The notes: generated by a model from the letters alone, not told the origin. A stretch of DNA of 64,000 nucleotides from Rhizobium sp. (GCA_019739215.1 JAHHDR010000032.1:62001-126000); one strand, 5' to 3'; positions 52,260-61,471 are shown, numbered from the stretch's first letter. Numbers and translations: made by a program.

Positions 52260-53957
52260 ATGCCAATACGCAACCTACTCAATGCCAACCGCCTCGGCGA
52301 TGATGTCGACGCCCTCTCGCGCTCCAATGCAATGATCTGGTTCAAGCCCGATGGCACGGTGATCGACGCCAACGAGAATTTCTGCAGGGCGCTGCGCTAC
52401 GAGCGCCAGGAACTCGTCGGCAAGCATCATCGCATCTTCTGCGAGGATGCGATCCGCAACTCACCGGACTATGCGACATTCTGGGCCGACCTCGCCGCCG
52501 GCAAGTTCCAGCGTGGCCAGTATCGGCGCCAGACCAAGGATGGCCAGGACGTCTGGATCGAGGCGAGCTACAATCCGGTGCGCCACAACGGCAAGGTCGT
52601 TCGTGTCCTGAAGATCGCAACCGATATCACCAAGACCAAAATTGCCGCGCTGGACGACGAAAACCGTATCCGCGCGATCAACCAGTCCCAGGCGATCATC
52701 GAATTCGAGCCCGATGGCAGCGTCTTCCACGCCAACGAGAACTTTCTTACCACCATGGGCTACCGGTTTTCGGAGATCCAGGGCAAGCACCACAGGATGT
52801 TCTGCGACCCGGCCTATGCCGCATCGGCAGACTACGCCCGGTTCTGGGAGCGCCTGCGCGAAGGCGAGTACATCGCCGACAACTTCGTCCGTTACGGCAA
52901 GAACGCAAAGAAGGTCTGGATCCAGGCCGCCTACACGCCCGTCTTCACGTCGCGCGGCAAGGTCTACAAGGTCGTCAAGGTGGCGACCGATATCACCGCG
53001 CGCATGGAGGCCGTGGACACGATCGGCGATGCCATCGGCAAGCTCGCCGCCGGCGACCTGACCGTCGAGATCTCCAGGCCCATCGACTCCGCCCTGGACC
53101 GGACGCGCACCGATTTCAACTCTGCCGCGCGATCGCTGGAAGAAACCGTGGCGGCGATCATGCATTCGGCCGACACGCTGGCCGACAATGCCCGTGTGAT
53201 CGGCGCGGTCTCCAACGACATCGCCAAGAATGCCGAGAGCCAGGCGTCGTCGGTCGAGGAAACCGCCGCGGCGCTTGAAGAGATCACCACGACCGTTCGC
53301 GATTCCAGCGGCCGCGCCGCTGAGGCGAGCAAGCTTGTTGCCGAGACGCGCAGTAACGCCGAGGCCTCGAGCCTGATTGTCAAGGACGCAACCGAGGCCA
53401 TGCACCAGATCGAGGGCTCGTCGCGCGAGATCGAGAACATCATCGGCGTCATCGACGAAATCGCCTTCCAGACCAACCTGCTTGCGCTCAATGCAGGCGT
53501 CGAGGCTGCACGCGCGGGAGAAGCCGGCAAGGGTTTTGCCGTCGTGGCACAGGAGGTGCGCGAGCTCGCCCAGCGCTCGGCCAGTGCTGCCAAGAACATC
53601 AAGGAACTGATTGCGACTTCCGCGGCCTCGGTTCAGAGAGGCGTGTCGCTGGTTCTGAAAACCGGATCGGCACTGACCGAAATCGCCCAGCAGGTCCAGG
53701 AGGTGGACGGCCATGTGCAGGCGATCTCCGTGGCCTCCAGGGAACAGGCCCAGGGCATCAACGAGATCAATGCCGCCGTGACGGTCGTCGACCAGAGCAC
53801 CCAGCGCAATGCCTCCACCGTCGAGGAAGCCAGCGCAGCAGCGCTGGAACTGTCGAACGAAGCCGAACGGCTGCGCGAGCTGATCTCCGGCTTCAAGGTG
53901 TCGAGAGGTCATGACGCACAGGCCGGAAAGGTCCCGCGGAGGGGGCGCGCTGCCTGA
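52260..53957 (+). CDS. Soluble methyl-accepting chemotaxis protein with two PAS domains
   Basis: 565-residue chemoreceptor without membrane helices. Two PAS domains follow each other (about 15-125 and 137-250), each with an ANENF segment and an IATDIT or VATDIT ending. Then a HAMP-like stretch ([18 protein letters not shown]) and a methyl-accepting signalling domain with the hairpin tip [33 protein letters not shown]. No C-terminal methyltransferase-docking pentapeptide. Probably senses redox or a small cytosolic ligand. Located just after the LuxR solo locus; a functional link is not shown. Confidence 0.92.
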   Translation: MPIRNLLNANRLGDDVDALSRSNAMIWFKPDGTVIDANENFCRALRYERQELVGKHHRIFCEDAIRNSPDYATFWADLAAGKFQRGQYRRQTKDGQDVWIEASYNPVRHNGKVVRVLKIATDITKTKIAALDDENRIRAINQSQAIIEFEPDGSVFHANENFLTTMGYRFSEIQGKHHRMFCDPAYAASADYARFWERLREGEYIADNFVRYGKNAKKVWIQAAYTPVFTSRGKVYKVVKVATDITARMEAVDTIGDAIGKLAAGDLTVEISRPIDSALDRTRTDFNSAARSLEETVAAIMHSADTLADNARVIGAVSNDIAKNAESQASSVEETAAALEEITTTVRDSSGRAAEASKLVAETRSNAEASSLIVKDATEAMHQIEGSSREIENIIGVIDEIAFQTNLLALNAGVEAARAGEAGKGFAVVAQEVRELAQRSASAAKNIKELIATSAASVQRGVSLVLKTGSALTEIAQQVQEVDGHVQAISVASREQAQGINEINAAVTVVDQSTQRNASTVEEASAAALELSNEAERLRELISGFKVSRGHDAQAGKVPRRGRAA

Positions 53958-53972
53958 GGACGCGTCAGCCCA

Positions 53973-56027
53973 TCACCTGAGCGTGGCGGCGATGTTTCCC
54001 CCGTCGACCGTCGTGACATCGCCGGTCGTGCGTTCGGCGAGCGCCTGGTGGACGAAGGCCTGCGCCACATGGTCCGCAGTGACCTCGAGGCGGAGCAGGT
54101 TGCCCGCCATATAGTCGTCGACACTGACGCCGCGCGACTTCGACCGGGCACCGATCATGTCGTCGTTCAGCAGCCCGGAGCGGATACGGTCGGGATTGAC
54201 CGCGTTGACGCGGATCCCGTCCTTGCCGTGTTCGAGCGCATATTGCCGCGACAGGAACAACAATGCCGCCTTGGGCAGGCCATAGGCACCAAAATTCGGG
54301 CCGGGATTGATCGCCTGCTTGGAGACGTTGAACAGGATCACGCCACCCGTCCCCTGCTCCGTCATGATTCGCACCGCGTTCTGCGCCATCGTCTGGTGCG
54401 CGAAGAAGTTGAGCTCGAAACTCCGGCGCAGCGTAGCGTCGTCAAGCGTGGCGATCGCGCCTTCCCAGGCGGCGCCGGCATTGGAAACGAGAATGTCGAC
54501 CCCGCCGAAACGGTCGATGACGGCGTCGTAGGCCGCGCGCACCGAGGTCGGGTCGGTCACGTCGCAGGCAATCCCCATCGCCCCGTTGCCGGTGGCCCTG
54601 GCCACCTCCTCCGCCCGGGCGCCGTCGAGGTCGAGCACGGCGACATGAGCGCCCTCGCGCGCAAAGGCACGGGCGGTGGCTGCTCCGATCGCGCCGGCGC
54701 CACCGGTCACCACGGCAACCTGCCCCGTAAAGGGCTTCGGCTTTGCGCCGGCGAGCTTGGCCTGTTCCAGCGACCAGTATTCGAGATCGAAGAGATCCGG
54801 GCGGCTGACCGGCTCGAAGCGGCCGACGGATTCGGCATCGCGCGCCGCCTCGATCCACATTTCGCCGACATCGGCAGCGATTGCCGCATCCTTCAGCGTC
54901 CGGCCATGGCCGAACATGCCCAGCCCCGGCACCAGTGTCAGCCGTGGCATCGGGTCGAGCATCGTCCGCCCGACGTCGTCGCGTGCGTCGTTCTCCTTGA
55001 AATAGCCGGTGTAGTCGGCGGCAAAGGCAGCGACCCGTTCCTCGACATGGCTTCGATAGGCTGCCAGATCGGACGCGAGAGGTGCCTTCAACACCAGGGG
55101 GCCGGTCTTGATCCGGATGGAAAGGTCGGGAGTCGAGACGCCGCGACTCGCCATGTCCTCGACCTCCGCCGCATTGACGAAATCGAGAATATCAGGCGAC
55201 GCGCGGAACACCGACACCATGCGGTCGAAGGCGCCTGCCCCCTTCCTGACCGCCACGGCGCCGCGCAACATCGGCGCGATGTCCCGCGCGGCGGCGAGGC
55301 CCTCCGGCAATGTCACCGGCGTGAACGGACCGCGGCCCCTGCCCTTCACGTAGTCTTCGGCCATGGTGACAAAGAGGATCATGCGGTCATAGGCTTCCTT
55401 CGCGGTGCCCCCGAAGGTGAAGATGCCATGCTTGTCGAGGATCAGGCCTTCCACCGAGGGATCGCGGTCGAAAACATCGGCCGCGGATTTGGCGAGCGCG
55501 AAACCCGGCATGATATAGGGCACGAAGCCGAGGCGGTCGCCCCAGATTTCACGGCTCATCGCGCGGCTCTCGCGCTGGTCGGCGATGGCGAGGATGGCGG
55601 TCGAATGAGTGTGGTCGACGAACTTGTGCGGCAGGAAGGCATGCAGCAGCGCCTCGACGGAGGGATTGGGCGATACGGGGTCGACAAGATTGGCACGCTG
55701 CAGCGTCACCATGTCCTCGTCAGAGAGCCTGTCAAGCTTGCGCGCCTTGAGCAGCGGCGCGATCTTGACTGCCGGAAGACCCGCCGGCTCGATCACACCC
55801 ATGTCCCAGCCAGAACCCTTGACGCAGAGAACATCGTGACTGTCGCCGACCAGGTCGGTGACGGTGGTCTTCACCGATGTGTTGCCGCCGCCGTGCAGCA
55901 CCAGCCTCGGCTCGCCGCCCAGCAGGCGGGTCGTATAGGTCCGGAGCGCCAGATCCCTTTTAATGCCGGCCGGGGCATATTTCGCCACCATCGCTTCGGC
56001 GGCGTCGTCACGCCAGAGATTGTCCAT
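53973..56027 (-). CDS. Bifunctional rhamnulose-1-phosphate aldolase / short-chain dehydrogenase
   Basis: 684-residue fusion. The N-terminal class II aldolase half (about 1-400) has the HGGGNTSVK motif and the metal histidines in DHTHSTA. The C-terminal half (about 425-684) is an SDR with TGGAGAIG for NAD binding and YGLPK as the YxxxK catalytic motif. This RhaD-type fusion cleaves L-rhamnulose-1-phosphate and oxidises the lactaldehyde product. The ATG at 56027 follows GGAGG. Next to the SorC regulator (47 bp), but no rhamnose kinase or importer lies beside it in this window, so a related deoxysugar is possible. Confidence 0.9.
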   Translation of the reverse strand: MDNLWRDDAAEAMVAKYAPAGIKRDLALRTYTTRLLGGEPRLVLHGGGNTSVKTTVTDLVGDSHDVLCVKGSGWDMGVIEPAGLPAVKIAPLLKARKLDRLSDEDMVTLQRANLVDPVSPNPSVEALLHAFLPHKFVDHTHSTAILAIADQRESRAMSREIWGDRLGFVPYIMPGFALAKSAADVFDRDPSVEGLILDKHGIFTFGGTAKEAYDRMILFVTMAEDYVKGRGRGPFTPVTLPEGLAAARDIAPMLRGAVAVRKGAGAFDRMVSVFRASPDILDFVNAAEVEDMASRGVSTPDLSIRIKTGPLVLKAPLASDLAAYRSHVEERVAAFAADYTGYFKENDARDDVGRTMLDPMPRLTLVPGLGMFGHGRTLKDAAIAADVGEMWIEAARDAESVGRFEPVSRPDLFDLEYWSLEQAKLAGAKPKPFTGQVAVVTGGAGAIGAATARAFAREGAHVAVLDLDGARAEEVARATGNGAMGIACDVTDPTSVRAAYDAVIDRFGGVDILVSNAGAAWEGAIATLDDATLRRSFELNFFAHQTMAQNAVRIMTEQGTGGVILFNVSKQAINPGPNFGAYGLPKAALLFLSRQYALEHGKDGIRVNAVNPDRIRSGLLNDDMIGARSKSRGVSVDDYMAGNLLRLEVTADHVAQAFVHQALAERTTGDVTTVDGGNIAATLR

Positions 56028-56073
56028 TCTATCCTCCAAAAGAAATTGCGCAGCGCGCGAATCGGGCGAGACC

Positions 56074-57015
56074 TCAGCCCTTGAACCGCTCCATCAGGCG
56101 CGCGCCCATCGATGCGGTGATGATGAGATGGGAGGCGAAGCCGCCCCTCAGCGAGGCGACCAGCGGCTCGAACTTGTTGTCTTCCTGCACCACCATCATC
56201 CGCTTGGGGATGGCGCGGATCGAATTGAGGTCGGCCGATATGCAGCGGCGATTGTGGGCGCACTCCATCGGGTTGCCGTCGCCATCGATCAACTGGCCGG
56301 CGATGACGCCCCTGGCTCCCTGCCGTCCCATCTCTTCCATCTCCCCGGCAGACAAGGCGCCGCATTTCACCAGATGGCTGTCGTCCTCGATCCCGCCCAC
56401 GGAATAGAGCGCAAGGCGACAGTCGGCGATCCCGGCGAGCTGTTCGCGGATCACCGGTTCGGAGCGGAGTTCCGCCGCCAGCCGCTCCGAGCTCAGCACC
56501 AGCGGCGCATAGATGTTGATGCCCTCGGCATTGAGCCGCCGGGCGATTTCGGTGGTGCACTGGTCGGGCCGGTAGGAATAGGGCGCGCCGAGATTGCCGC
56601 AAAGCTGCATCACCGTGACGCCCCGGAGGTCGGCCATCGGCATGACATCGGCGATGTGATAGACGGTGCGCCCCCAGGCAACGCCGACGCGGTCGCCCTT
56701 CTCGATGAGATCGACGAAGACCGTTGCAGCCAAGACAGGCATTTCGGAAGCGGGATCAAGGGCTTGCCTGTCCTCTGGCACGATCCAGACAGATCTGATA
56801 TCGAGGAGATCCTCAAGCTCGCGGGCGAGGGTCTCGTTCCGGAAGAGGGTCGTGGACGTCGAGATGTTGACGATGCCGGATTCCCGCGCACGGCGCAGGT
56901 AAAGCGCGACCGATGCTCGCGAGATGTCGAGCATCTTGGCAACCTCGTCCTGCCGCAGGCCGTGCATGTAGTACAGCCAGGCCGCCTTGTGCATGATCTG
57001 GTCAGTCGTCCGCAC
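56074..57015 (-). CDS. SorC/DeoR-type sugar-responsive regulator
   Basis: 313-residue regulator with an N-terminal helix-turn-helix (LRQDEVAKMLDISRASVALYLRRAR) and a SorC sugar-phosphate-binding domain with GVAWGRTVY and VGGIEDD segments. Starts at a GTG at 57015 with GGGAGG upstream. First gene of the operon with the aldolase/dehydrogenase; probably autoregulated, releasing DNA when the phosphosugar accumulates. Confidence 0.9.
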   Translation of the reverse strand: MRTTDQIMHKAAWLYYMHGLRQDEVAKMLDISRASVALYLRRARESGIVNISTSTTLFRNETLARELEDLLDIRSVWIVPEDRQALDPASEMPVLAATVFVDLIEKGDRVGVAWGRTVYHIADVMPMADLRGVTVMQLCGNLGAPYSYRPDQCTTEIARRLNAEGINIYAPLVLSSERLAAELRSEPVIREQLAGIADCRLALYSVGGIEDDSHLVKCGALSAGEMEEMGRQGARGVIAGQLIDGDGNPMECAHNRRCISADLNSIRAIPKRMMVVQEDNKFEPLVASLRGGFASHLIITASMGARLMERFKG

Positions 57016-57048
57016 GATGGTCTTTCCTCCCCGGAAACGTCAGTGTTG

Positions 57049-57078
57049 ACAATAGTCGAGCGCGTTGGAAAAAGTCAA
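57049..57078 (-). promoter_or_regulatory. Promoter of the SorC-aldolase operon
   Basis: On the minus strand TTGACT (complement of 57073-57078), an 18-bp spacer and TATTGT (complement of 57049-57054) form a good promoter upstream of the SorC start. It lies only 25 bp from the repC stop. Confidence 0.55.
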
Positions 57079-57102
57079 TGGATGTCACGACCGGCAACAC
57101 CG

Positions 57103-58317
57103 TCACCCGGTCCTGCCCACCGCTGCGCCATTCGCCCTCAGCAACGCCATCAGCATCGGCCCCAGAGAAAATTCACCGCGCGCCGCCTTGCGGGTAAGAT
57201 CACGCAGGTAGCCGCCCGCCGAATTGATATGCCCTCCCCGCTCGAGAATGCAGGCGATGGCGGTCGCGGCGTTTTCAGGACCCATGACTTCGCAGGCTTC
57301 CTGATAGGCCGAGGGGCTGACGCCGAGCATCGATCGAACCACCACGGCCGCCGCCATCAGGTCGCGCCAGTTGCCGATCGATCCTCCCGGACCGTAGGGC
57401 GTTATTTCGGGGCAGGCCCGCAACACCATGGCGAGCGGAAAACTTCGGACCGGCTCGCGCTGACGCTGCCCCTTATCCACCGACTTCGCGCCCTGCTCTG
57501 TCTCAGAGCGAGGTTCAAGTTCATATTTAGAGTCGGGTTTTGAATTCTGTATATGACATCCGTTCTGGACATCATTGCCGTCTGTTTTTTTGAAATATTG
57601 CAGATTTTCCAGACGATTGAGCACCTCGGTGCGAAGCATCTGCATTTCGTCCAGGACGTCCAGCGCCTGTTCCAGGGTCGGCGCGCGCGGCAGACGGCCG
57701 CAAAGCCCGACAAACATCGTTTCCATCCCGCCCCAGTCGCCGGGCGCCCCTTCCTCGATCGCCGCCGAGATCAGCTTGCGCACATCGCGCCGGGCGATCG
57801 TCAGCGCCTCCTTCGCGCGGCTGAACCTCGCCCGCTCATCGGCAACCTGCTGGGCAAGCAGTGCCAGTTCGTCGGCGCGCGTCAACAAGGGCGCAAGATC
57901 GAAACCGAAGGCGGTCTCGACCTCCCCTGCCCTGTTCTTGCGGGCATAGCGCTTGCCGTTGGGGCTGTCGCGGCGGATGATCAGGCCTGCGTCGACCAGC
58001 GTGGCCAGATGGCGACGCAACGTCGTGCCGGCAATGCCATGCGCCCGCAACGAAAGCTGGGCATTGGACGGGAAGACGACCGTGCCGCGCTCAAAGTCGA
58101 GCGTCTGGACGGGATAGAAGCTCAGAAGTGCATTGAGCACCGCAAGCGCCCTGTCCTGCACGCCCAGCAGCGTCCGGGCCTCGCAGGTGTCGCGAAACAC
58201 CTTCCACTTGTCGACCGCGCGCGCGCCGTCACTCTCGGCCGTCTCGACCTGGCGTTTCACCAGGGCAAGCGTCATCGGCCGCCGCCCGAAGGGCGTCGTC
58301 ACATATTCACTCTGCAT
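57103..58317 (-). CDS. repC: Replication initiator RepC
   Basis: 404-residue initiator of repABC replicons. The N-terminus reads VTTPFGRRPMTLALVKRQ, the hallmark of RepC, followed by a winged-helix region (LRAHGIAGTTLRRHLATLVDAG). The ATG at 58317 is preferred over a GTG at 58326 because AAAGGTG lies 6 bp before it. Last gene of the operon. Its leader is overlapped by the antisense ctRNA. The AT-rich block within the gene (57516-57612) is the expected origin. Confidence 0.95.
   Translation of the reverse strand: MQSEYVTTPFGRRPMTLALVKRQVETAESDGARAVDKWKVFRDTCEARTLLGVQDRALAVLNALLSFYPVQTLDFERGTVVFPSNAQLSLRAHGIAGTTLRRHLATLVDAGLIIRRDSPNGKRYARKNRAGEVETAFGFDLAPLLTRADELALLAQQVADERARFSRAKEALTIARRDVRKLISAAIEEGAPGDWGGMETMFVGLCGRLPRAPTLEQALDVLDEMQMLRTEVLNRLENLQYFKKTDGNDVQNGCHIQNSKPDSKYELEPRSETEQGAKSVDKGQRQREPVRSFPLAMVLRACPEITPYGPGGSIGNWRDLMAAAVVVRSMLGVSPSAYQEACEVMGPENAATAIACILERGGHINSAGGYLRDLTRKAARGEFSLGPMLMALLRANGAAVGRTG
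57516..57612. other. Probable replication origin (AT-rich block inside repC)
   Basis: A sharp AT-rich stretch within the otherwise GC-rich repC gene, with ATATTTAG and TTTTTTTGAAATATTG. In studied repABC replicons the origin lies in this internal AT-rich part of repC. Assigned by position and composition only. Confidence 0.6.
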
Positions 58318-58375
58318 CTTCTTCACCTTTCAAAAGGCAATAGAAAAATGCTCACCAAAACGGCGCCGAAGACTC

Positions 58376-58460
58376 TTGACTACGATTCGTGGAAATGCGA
58401 TTCTCAGGGTGCTTAGATCTGAAAGGGGCTTCCACGACGGAAACGTTTGGGGGCCTTTTT
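58376..58460 (+). ncRNA. incA: Antisense ctRNA of the repABC operon
   Basis: In the repB-repC gap on the opposite strand lie TTGACT (58376-58381), a 17-bp spacer and GATTCT (58399-58404), a good promoter. Transcription would start near 58411 and end at an intrinsic terminator: stem GGCTTCC...GGGGGCC (58427-58455) followed by TTTTTC. The RNA of about 50 nt is antisense to the repC leader, as in other repABC replicons, where it limits RepC synthesis and sets incompatibility. Confidence 0.8.
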
Positions 58461-58479
58461 CTTTGCGTTCGTTCTCCTG

Positions 58480-59448
58480 TTACGATCCACGCTTCTTCGT
58501 GAAATCCTCATAGAGCCGGCCGAGATTGGCGGAGAGATAATCTCCGAATCCGACAGCGTCCTTGGACTTCAGGGAAAGCGAATAGGTCTTGCCGTTGCTC
58601 GTGGCCTCCGCCGCGACCGAGCGATCGGGCGCAATCCACGACTGGCGCTTGGGCGGACGTGCGTATCCCACCGGCTTCTTGCGCGTGAGGCAGTCGAGAA
58701 GCACGTGGAAACCGGCATCCCCGCTCAAGCCGCCGAAATCGGTCCGGCCGATGAATTCGAGCACCTTTTCCAGGTTGGCAGGCCGCTCGAGCAGTTTCTT
58801 GAACTCGTACCAGCGGTCCCGGCCGATGCTCTTGGCACCCCGGGTCACGTCGAGAATGGGGGCTGGGAGGGAGGCGACCGAGAGCATTTTCGACAAGGTC
58901 GACTTGTCGAGGGCCAGCGCCGCCATGACGGTGGCATTGTCGCCGTCATAGTCGAGCTCGGCCAGCCTGCGGGCAAAGATCGCCTTCTCGATGAAGGAGA
59001 GATTGGCGCGCGCCGAATTTTCCTGGCCCTGGGCGACGACATGGGCGCGGTCGTCCATCGACTTGACGACGGCGCGCACCTTGCGACCAAGCTGGCGGGC
59101 GGCCTCGAGCCGGCGGTGGCCGAACACCGCCATGTAGCGCCCGGACTTTTCCGGATGGGGACGGACGAGGATAGGCGTGTCCTGGCCGCGCTCGCGGATC
59201 GCGGCCAGCAGGTCGGCGAACTCCTGCGGATCCTCCTCCAGCCGGTCCCGGATGAAGGACGCGTCGATCAGGTCGGGCTCGAGTTCCACCATTGTCTCGC
59301 CTTCCAGCAGGCGATCGGCACGCTCGGCTAGTTCATCGATGGAGGAGATGATCGAGCGCGATGCGCCCTTGATCGTATAGTCGAGCGCCACGCCATTGTC
59401 GGCCGGCTTTTCGTCCATCAGGTTGGCAAAGGGGTTCTTACGTGCCAT
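58480..59448 (-). CDS. repB: Plasmid partition protein RepB (ParB-like)
   Basis: 322-residue ParB-family centromere-binding protein. ParB N-terminal domain with RERGQDTPILVRPHP and the catalytic-box region VFGHRRLEAARQLG (about 110-125), then a helix-turn-helix central domain. Lies between repA (72 bp away, with parS in the gap) and repC. Binds parS and works with RepA to segregate the replicon. Confidence 0.94.
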   Translation of the reverse strand: MARKNPFANLMDEKPADNGVALDYTIKGASRSIISSIDELAERADRLLEGETMVELEPDLIDASFIRDRLEEDPQEFADLLAAIRERGQDTPILVRPHPEKSGRYMAVFGHRRLEAARQLGRKVRAVVKSMDDRAHVVAQGQENSARANLSFIEKAIFARRLAELDYDGDNATVMAALALDKSTLSKMLSVASLPAPILDVTRGAKSIGRDRWYEFKKLLERPANLEKVLEFIGRTDFGGLSGDAGFHVLLDCLTRKKPVGYARPPKRQSWIAPDRSVAAEATSNGKTYSLSLKSKDAVGFGDYLSANLGRLYEDFTKKRGS

Positions 59449-59503
59449 CGCAACCTCCCGAAATGACGCGGAAGCCTCTGAAATAGCGAGAGAAAATCGC
59501 GCT

Positions 59504-59519
59504 GTTTACGGCCGTCAAC
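59504..59519. other. parS centromere-like site
   Basis: GTTTACGGCCGTCAAC in the repA-repB gap fits the known repABC parS consensus GTTNNCNGCNGNNAAC at every fixed position. It is the RepB binding site. Confidence 0.88.
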
Positions 59520-59520
59520 A

Positions 59521-60717
59521 TCACATCCGCCCCCAGGCGCGATGGATCAGGCCCTGGATCTCGAAATTGACTGCATCCATGCACTCGATGGCGCGGTCGT
59601 AGGTCTCGCGCGTGAAGTTGGAGCGCTCGACCTCGTAGAGACTCTGTTTGGTGAGGCCGGCATCGGAGATCGCCGTCGACTTGACCATCGGGCTCTTGAG
59701 GATCTCCTCGGCGAGCATCGAATGCATGAAGCCCAGCATCTGCGCCTGGGGAATGTCCGAGGCTTCGTAGCGGGTGATGAGATAGCGCAGCCAGTCCATC
59801 TGCACATCGGCTCCCGCCCGCTTGATCGTTCGGGTGATGTTGCCGAGCATCAGCAGGAACTGGCTCATCGACATCAGGTCGAGCATCTGCGGATGCACGG
59901 TGATGAGCACCGAGGTTGCCGCGGTCAGCGCGGTGAGCGTCAGGTAGCCGAGCTGCGGCGGGCAGTCGACGACCACCACGTCGTACCGGTCGTCGACGTC
60001 GGTCAGCGCCTTGCCGAAGCGGGTGAAGAAGCGCTTGCCCTCGTTCGAGGTCTGCATGGCGAGCGGGGTGTCGTATTCGTATTCCTGCAGTTCGAGATTG
60101 GCAGGGATGATATCGAGGCCCGGAAAGTTGGTGGCCTGAATAATCTCCGCGATCGGCTTGCGCTCGTCGTCATAGCGGATGCAGTCATAGAGCGACGGGT
60201 TCTTGTCGAGCTCCGGCTGGAAGCCGTGCAATGCCGACAGCGAGGCCTGCGGGTCGAGGTCCACGGCCAGCACGCGATGGCCGGTCAGCGCCAGGTGCTG
60301 GGCGAGGTGGGTGGCGCTGGTGGTCTTGCCGGAGCCGCCCTTGAAATTGACGACCGCCACGACCTGCAGCTTCTCGCCGGGCTTGCGGTGCGGCACATAT
60401 TTCTTGGCGTCCGACTTCCCCGTCTTGTCGAGATAGAAGCGCAGTTCCTGCATCTGCTCGGCGGTGTAGAAGCGGCGGCCGCCGCCACCGGTGGCCGGCA
60501 CCGGCCCCTTGCCTTCGAGATGAAGCCGCTTCAGGTTGTTCGGGCTGGTCCCGAGATAATGTGCGACCTCCGCCATCGAGAAGAGCCGCAGCGTCTTCTT
60601 GGCGTTGGGCGGGAACTTCTCCAGCCTGAGCTGGTCGAGCCGGCGCGAGATCTCGGCCCCCTGCCGGAGGATCTTCTCGTCGAACTCGAACTGGGGGAGG
60701 CGGGGTATTGCGTTCAT
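59521..60717 (-). CDS. repA: Plasmid partition protein RepA (ParA-like)
   Basis: 398-residue ParA-family ATPase with an N-terminal helix-turn-helix (about 45-70, FSMAEVAHYLGTSPNNLKRL) used for autorepression and a deviant Walker A KGGSGKTT (126-133). Walker A-prime VDCPPQ follows. First gene of the repABC operon. ATG at 60717. Confidence 0.95.
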   Translation of the reverse strand: MNAIPRLPQFEFDEKILRQGAEISRRLDQLRLEKFPPNAKKTLRLFSMAEVAHYLGTSPNNLKRLHLEGKGPVPATGGGGRRFYTAEQMQELRFYLDKTGKSDAKKYVPHRKPGEKLQVVAVVNFKGGSGKTTSATHLAQHLALTGHRVLAVDLDPQASLSALHGFQPELDKNPSLYDCIRYDDERKPIAEIIQATNFPGLDIIPANLELQEYEYDTPLAMQTSNEGKRFFTRFGKALTDVDDRYDVVVVDCPPQLGYLTLTALTAATSVLITVHPQMLDLMSMSQFLLMLGNITRTIKRAGADVQMDWLRYLITRYEASDIPQAQMLGFMHSMLAEEILKSPMVKSTAISDAGLTKQSLYEVERSNFTRETYDRAIECMDAVNFEIQGLIHRAWGRM

Positions 60718-61070
60718 GGTGGTGGAGCCATAATAGCGCCAGATCGGCGGAAATTAAAGAATTGGCGTCATTATGTTCGATTCTCTGAGTCTGGCAAGGA
60801 ATTTAAGGTTAACGAAAACTTTAAGCCAGCGGACGCTCAAGTTTCACACAGGCCCGGAGAGGCGCACATCAACGGCGCGAAGCGGGGAGGGAAGAGGAGG
60901 GGAGGGGAGGGAGAGCGGCTGCCTCAGACTTGCTCCGTCAACGACATGGTGAGGAGCTCTGAGGATATTCCCGCTCCCGATTTCATGAAGCTTACCGATT
61001 CCGCGGGCCGAGAAAAGCCATTCCCGGGTCTTTCGGACGACGCTATCTGAACGAAGCCAGGAGAACAAAC
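60718..61070. promoter_or_regulatory. repABC upstream region with promoter and purine tract
   Basis: No supported gene. On the minus strand TTGCCA (complement of 60792-60797), 16 bp and CATAAT (complement of 60770-60775) form a good repA promoter. A 32-base pure purine tract (60884-60915) holds G runs GGGG, GGG, GGGG, GGGG and GGG, fitting a G-quadruplex pattern on the plus strand. The rest shows no clear element. Confidence 0.65.
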
Positions 61071-61094
61071 GGCAGGTCACCGAGGTAACCTGCC
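61071..61094 (-). terminator. Hairpin after the small secreted protein gene
   Basis: GGCAGGT-n10-ACCTGCC forms a 7-bp stem with a further ACC/GGT pairing inside. It lies 33 bp past the stop of the gene at 61127 and is followed on the minus strand by GTTTGTTCT. Candidate terminator; the T-run is weak. Confidence 0.5.
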
Positions 61095-61126
61095 GGGCAC
61101 ATGGTCATGCGTTGGCGCGAAACTTT

Positions 61127-61471
61127 TTAGAAGTCGATCCTGAGCCCGCTTTCGCAGAAATCAAACTTGGCGGGTTCCGATTCGGAGCCGTCTGCCCAGG
61201 TGGCCTTGACCCATTGAGCACAGCTGTCGCTGTTTGTGCTTTGGTCCCAAACGAGATTGACGGTCGATCCCGGCTTGATGCCGCTGCCAATGTCAAAATG
61301 GCCCCAGTCGCGCTTGTTTTCCGAAACCAATACCTCGGTGAGGACCGATTTGTCTGTGTTGGTGGCAGTGAAAGAGAACTCTTCGGCATGGGCGGCCGCG
61401 GCAAACACCGCATTTGCTGCAATACCGAAAGCCATAGTAACGAAACCGGCACGAATGCTATTGAAATTCAT
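61127..61471 (-). CDS. Small secreted protein with one cysteine pair
   Basis: 114-residue protein with a clear signal peptide (cleavage near AHAEEF), leaving about 84 residues. The mature part looks like a small beta domain: an FSFTATNTDKSVLTEVLVS start, a DWGHFDIGSGIKPGS turn and two cysteines about 24 residues apart that could form a disulphide. The pattern resembles small periplasmic proteins of unknown function. Isolated between the repABC leader and a LysR gene. Confidence 0.75.
   Translation of the reverse strand: MNFNSIRAGFVTMAFGIAANAVFAAAAHAEEFSFTATNTDKSVLTEVLVSENKRDWGHFDIGSGIKPGSTVNLVWDQSTNSDSCAQWVKATWADGSESEPAKFDFCESGLRIDF

Noticed and set aside
54048-56084. A 678-codon frame opposite the aldolase/dehydrogenase
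   Set aside because: Antisense shadow; the minus strand carries both expected enzyme domains.
57089-57112. GACCGG-n12-CCGGTC at the repC end as a terminator
   Set aside because: Short stem, long loop, overlaps the stop codon and lacks a T-run.
60844-61080. A 78-codon minus-strand frame upstream of repA
   Set aside because: It reads through the purine tract, giving a Ser/Pro repeat. It has no good ribosome site and no family resemblance.
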